Of a DNA stretch of 64,000 nt, positions 62,787 through 64,000 are shown piece after piece. A model generated the notes under the pieces. That model did no database searches. It had not been told where the DNA came from and saw nothing but the letters and a program-made list of their open reading frames with translations. The position numbers and the translations under genes were made by a program. This stretch comes from CBDFGN01 sp965247065. Lineage in GTDB: Bacteria > Bacteroidota > Bacteroidia > Cytophagales > Cyclobacteriaceae. Location of the stretch: contig CBDFGN010000006.1 in the NCBI GenBank assembly GCA_965247065.1, forward strand, positions 4,154,001 to 4,218,000. Direction: 5' to 3'. The first letter of the stretch is position 1. The number at the start of each line of letters is the position of its first letter.

Positions 62787-64000
62787 ATGGAACATAGACT
62801 TGAGAACGATACCATGGGAGAGGTAGAGGTCCCCGCAGACAAGTATTGGGGGGCTCAAACCCAACGATCACTAGTTAATTTTGCTATTGGCGGTGATACA
62901 ATGAGAATGCCTCGCGAGATCATAAATGCCTTCGCCATACTCAAAAAGGCGGCAGCCCAGGCTAATCAAGATCTTGGAGTTCTGGATCAGGAAAAAGCTC
63001 AATTAATTGGGCAGGTGTGCGATGAGATCCTGGCCGGCGAGTTAGACGATCAATTTCCTCTCAAGGTTTGGCAGACAGGATCCGGTACCCAGTCTAATAT
63101 GAACGTCAACGAGGTGATAGCCAACCGCGGCCACGTAAAATCCGGGGGCAGTTTGACCGATGAAAACAAGACCCTGCACCCGAATGATGATGTAAACAAA
63201 TCTCAATCCTCTAATGACACCTTTCCTACCGCCATGCACATTGCGGCTTACAAATTCCTGGTCGATGAGACAATTCCCAAAATCGAGAAGTTGCATGGCA
63301 CACTGGCGGGAAAGTCCAAATCATTTGCGAATGTCGTTAAGATTGGGCGGACCCACTTTATGGATGCCACACCTTTGACCCTGGGTAACGAGTTTTCCGG
63401 TTATGCGTCTCAAATTGAACACGGACTGAAGGCGCTGAAGAATACTTTTGGCCATTTGTCGGAACTGGCTCTGGGTGGTACGGCGGTTGGAACCGGCTTA
63501 AACACGCCTCCGGGGTATGATGTGAAAGTGGCTCAGAGGATTGCTGACATTTCGGGTCTGCCCTTTGTGACTGCCAGGAATAAATTCGAGTCTTTGGCGG
63601 CCCATGATGCCATAGTCGAAACTTCAGGAGCCTTACGGCAACTGGCTGTAAGCCTAATGAAGGTTGGCAATGACATCCGAATGTTGTCATCCGGCCCCCG
63701 GAGCGGAATCGGGGAAATAAAGATTCCTGAGAATGAACCTGGATCGTCCATAATGCCGGGGAAGGTTAATCCGACCCAGTGCGAAGCTCTGACGATGGTG
63801 TGCGCCCAGATCATTGGCCTGGATAATGCCACCGCCATCGGTGGAATGAACGGCCATTTCGAATTGAATGTGTTCAAGCCAATGATGATCTACAACTTGC
63901 TGACCGGCGCCCGTCTTCTCGGTGACGCCTGCGAATCATTTAATAACAATTGTGCCGTGGGCATCGAAGCCAATCTTGAGGTGATTGCAGATAAGCTGGA
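62787..64000 (+). CDS. fumC: Fumarate hydratase class II (FumC), partial at right edge
   Basis: ATG at 62787 opens a frame that runs off the right edge with about 404 codons seen, of some 460 expected. Family features: HRLENDTMGEVEVPADKYWG, GSGTQSNMNVNEVI, SQSSNDTFPTAMH, KIGRTHFMDATPLTLGNEF and the fumarase/aspartase signature GSSIMPGKVNP near residue 320. MNGHFELNVFKPMM follows. It converts fumarate to malate in the TCA cycle. The missing part is the C-terminal domain. The gene follows the cupin gene on the same strand. Confidence 0.96.
   Translation, partial: MEHRLENDTMGEVEVPADKYWGAQTQRSLVNFAIGGDTMRMPREIINAFAILKKAAAQANQDLGVLDQEKAQLIGQVCDEILAGELDDQFPLKVWQTGSGTQSNMNVNEVIANRGHVKSGGSLTDENKTLHPNDDVNKSQSSNDTFPTAMHIAAYKFLVDETIPKIEKLHGTLAGKSKSFANVVKIGRTHFMDATPLTLGNEFSGYASQIEHGLKALKNTFGHLSELALGGTAVGTGLNTPPGYDVKVAQRIADISGLPFVTARNKFESLAAHDAIVETSGALRQLAVSLMKVGNDIRMLSSGPRSGIGEIKIPENEPGSSIMPGKVNPTQCEALTMVCAQIIGLDNATAIGGMNGHFELNVFKPMMIYNLLTGARLLGDACESFNNNCAVGIEANLEVIADKL

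Overview
The window reads as a chromosomal segment of a Bacteroidota bacterium, most likely Cytophagia/Cytophagales. Evidence is the gliding lipoprotein GldJ, a large secreted adhesin with a type IX secretion (Por) sorting tail, DUF4175 and DUF4953-type proteins, many Cys-lipoproteins, starts without clear Shine-Dalgarno sequences, and a TAnnTTTG promoter. Most of it is ordinary core genome. The only mobile element I can support is a group II intron.

Layout. 1-7.7 kb: partial penicillin acylase-family gene (continues off the left edge), DUF4953-type metalloprotease, DUF427 protein, secreted orphan, AGCS amino-acid/Na+ symporter, SDR oxidoreductase, COX3-like membrane protein. 7.9-13.1 kb: mfd overlapping an M1 aminopeptidase lipoprotein. 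13.2-19.1 kb: a beta-oxidation operon (MarR regulator, FadB-like, thiolase, acyl-CoA dehydrogenase) with a 26-bp near-perfect palindrome upstream of marR. 19.2-31.1 kb: minus-strand block of TPR protein, Ig-like lipoprotein, methyltransferase, mnmG, ybeY, an RsbW-like kinase, DUF4175 and an orphan. Two parS-like sites sit between mnmG and ybeY, and an AT-rich gap with a perfect DnaA box lies about 5 kb away, so this may be near the replication origin. 31.2-48.8 kb: broken comF, gldJ, an M49-like peptidase coupled to an FKBP isomerase, AsmA-like protein, tag, frameshifted coaX, uvrA, lytic transglycosylase, LOG protein, TIGR01777 epimerase, a decayed gene, a LeuA/CimA-type synthase and a MoxR ATPase. 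49-57.6 kb: lipoprotein, frameshifted giant NHL/cadherin adhesin, tRNA-Gly and tRNA-Leu, mutS, a TrmH-type methyltransferase. 57.7-64 kb: frameshifted lipoprotein, duplicated-domain lipoprotein with terminator, group II intron inserted just after that terminator, cupin protein, and partial fumC running off the right edge.

A recurring theme is genes broken by one small lesion: comF (in-frame TAG), coaX (one base missing), the adhesin (extra copy of a 10-bp repeat plus one extra base) and a lipoprotein (one base missing). There is also one gene with many lesions. Single-base lesions in otherwise well-conserved genes may be sequencing or assembly errors. The 10-bp repeat expansion could instead be real slipped-strand variation.

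I saw no CRISPR array, insertion sequence, prophage or defence island. The best leads are the parS/origin neighbourhood, the terminator-associated intron, the MarR operator and the repeat-driven frameshift in the adhesin.
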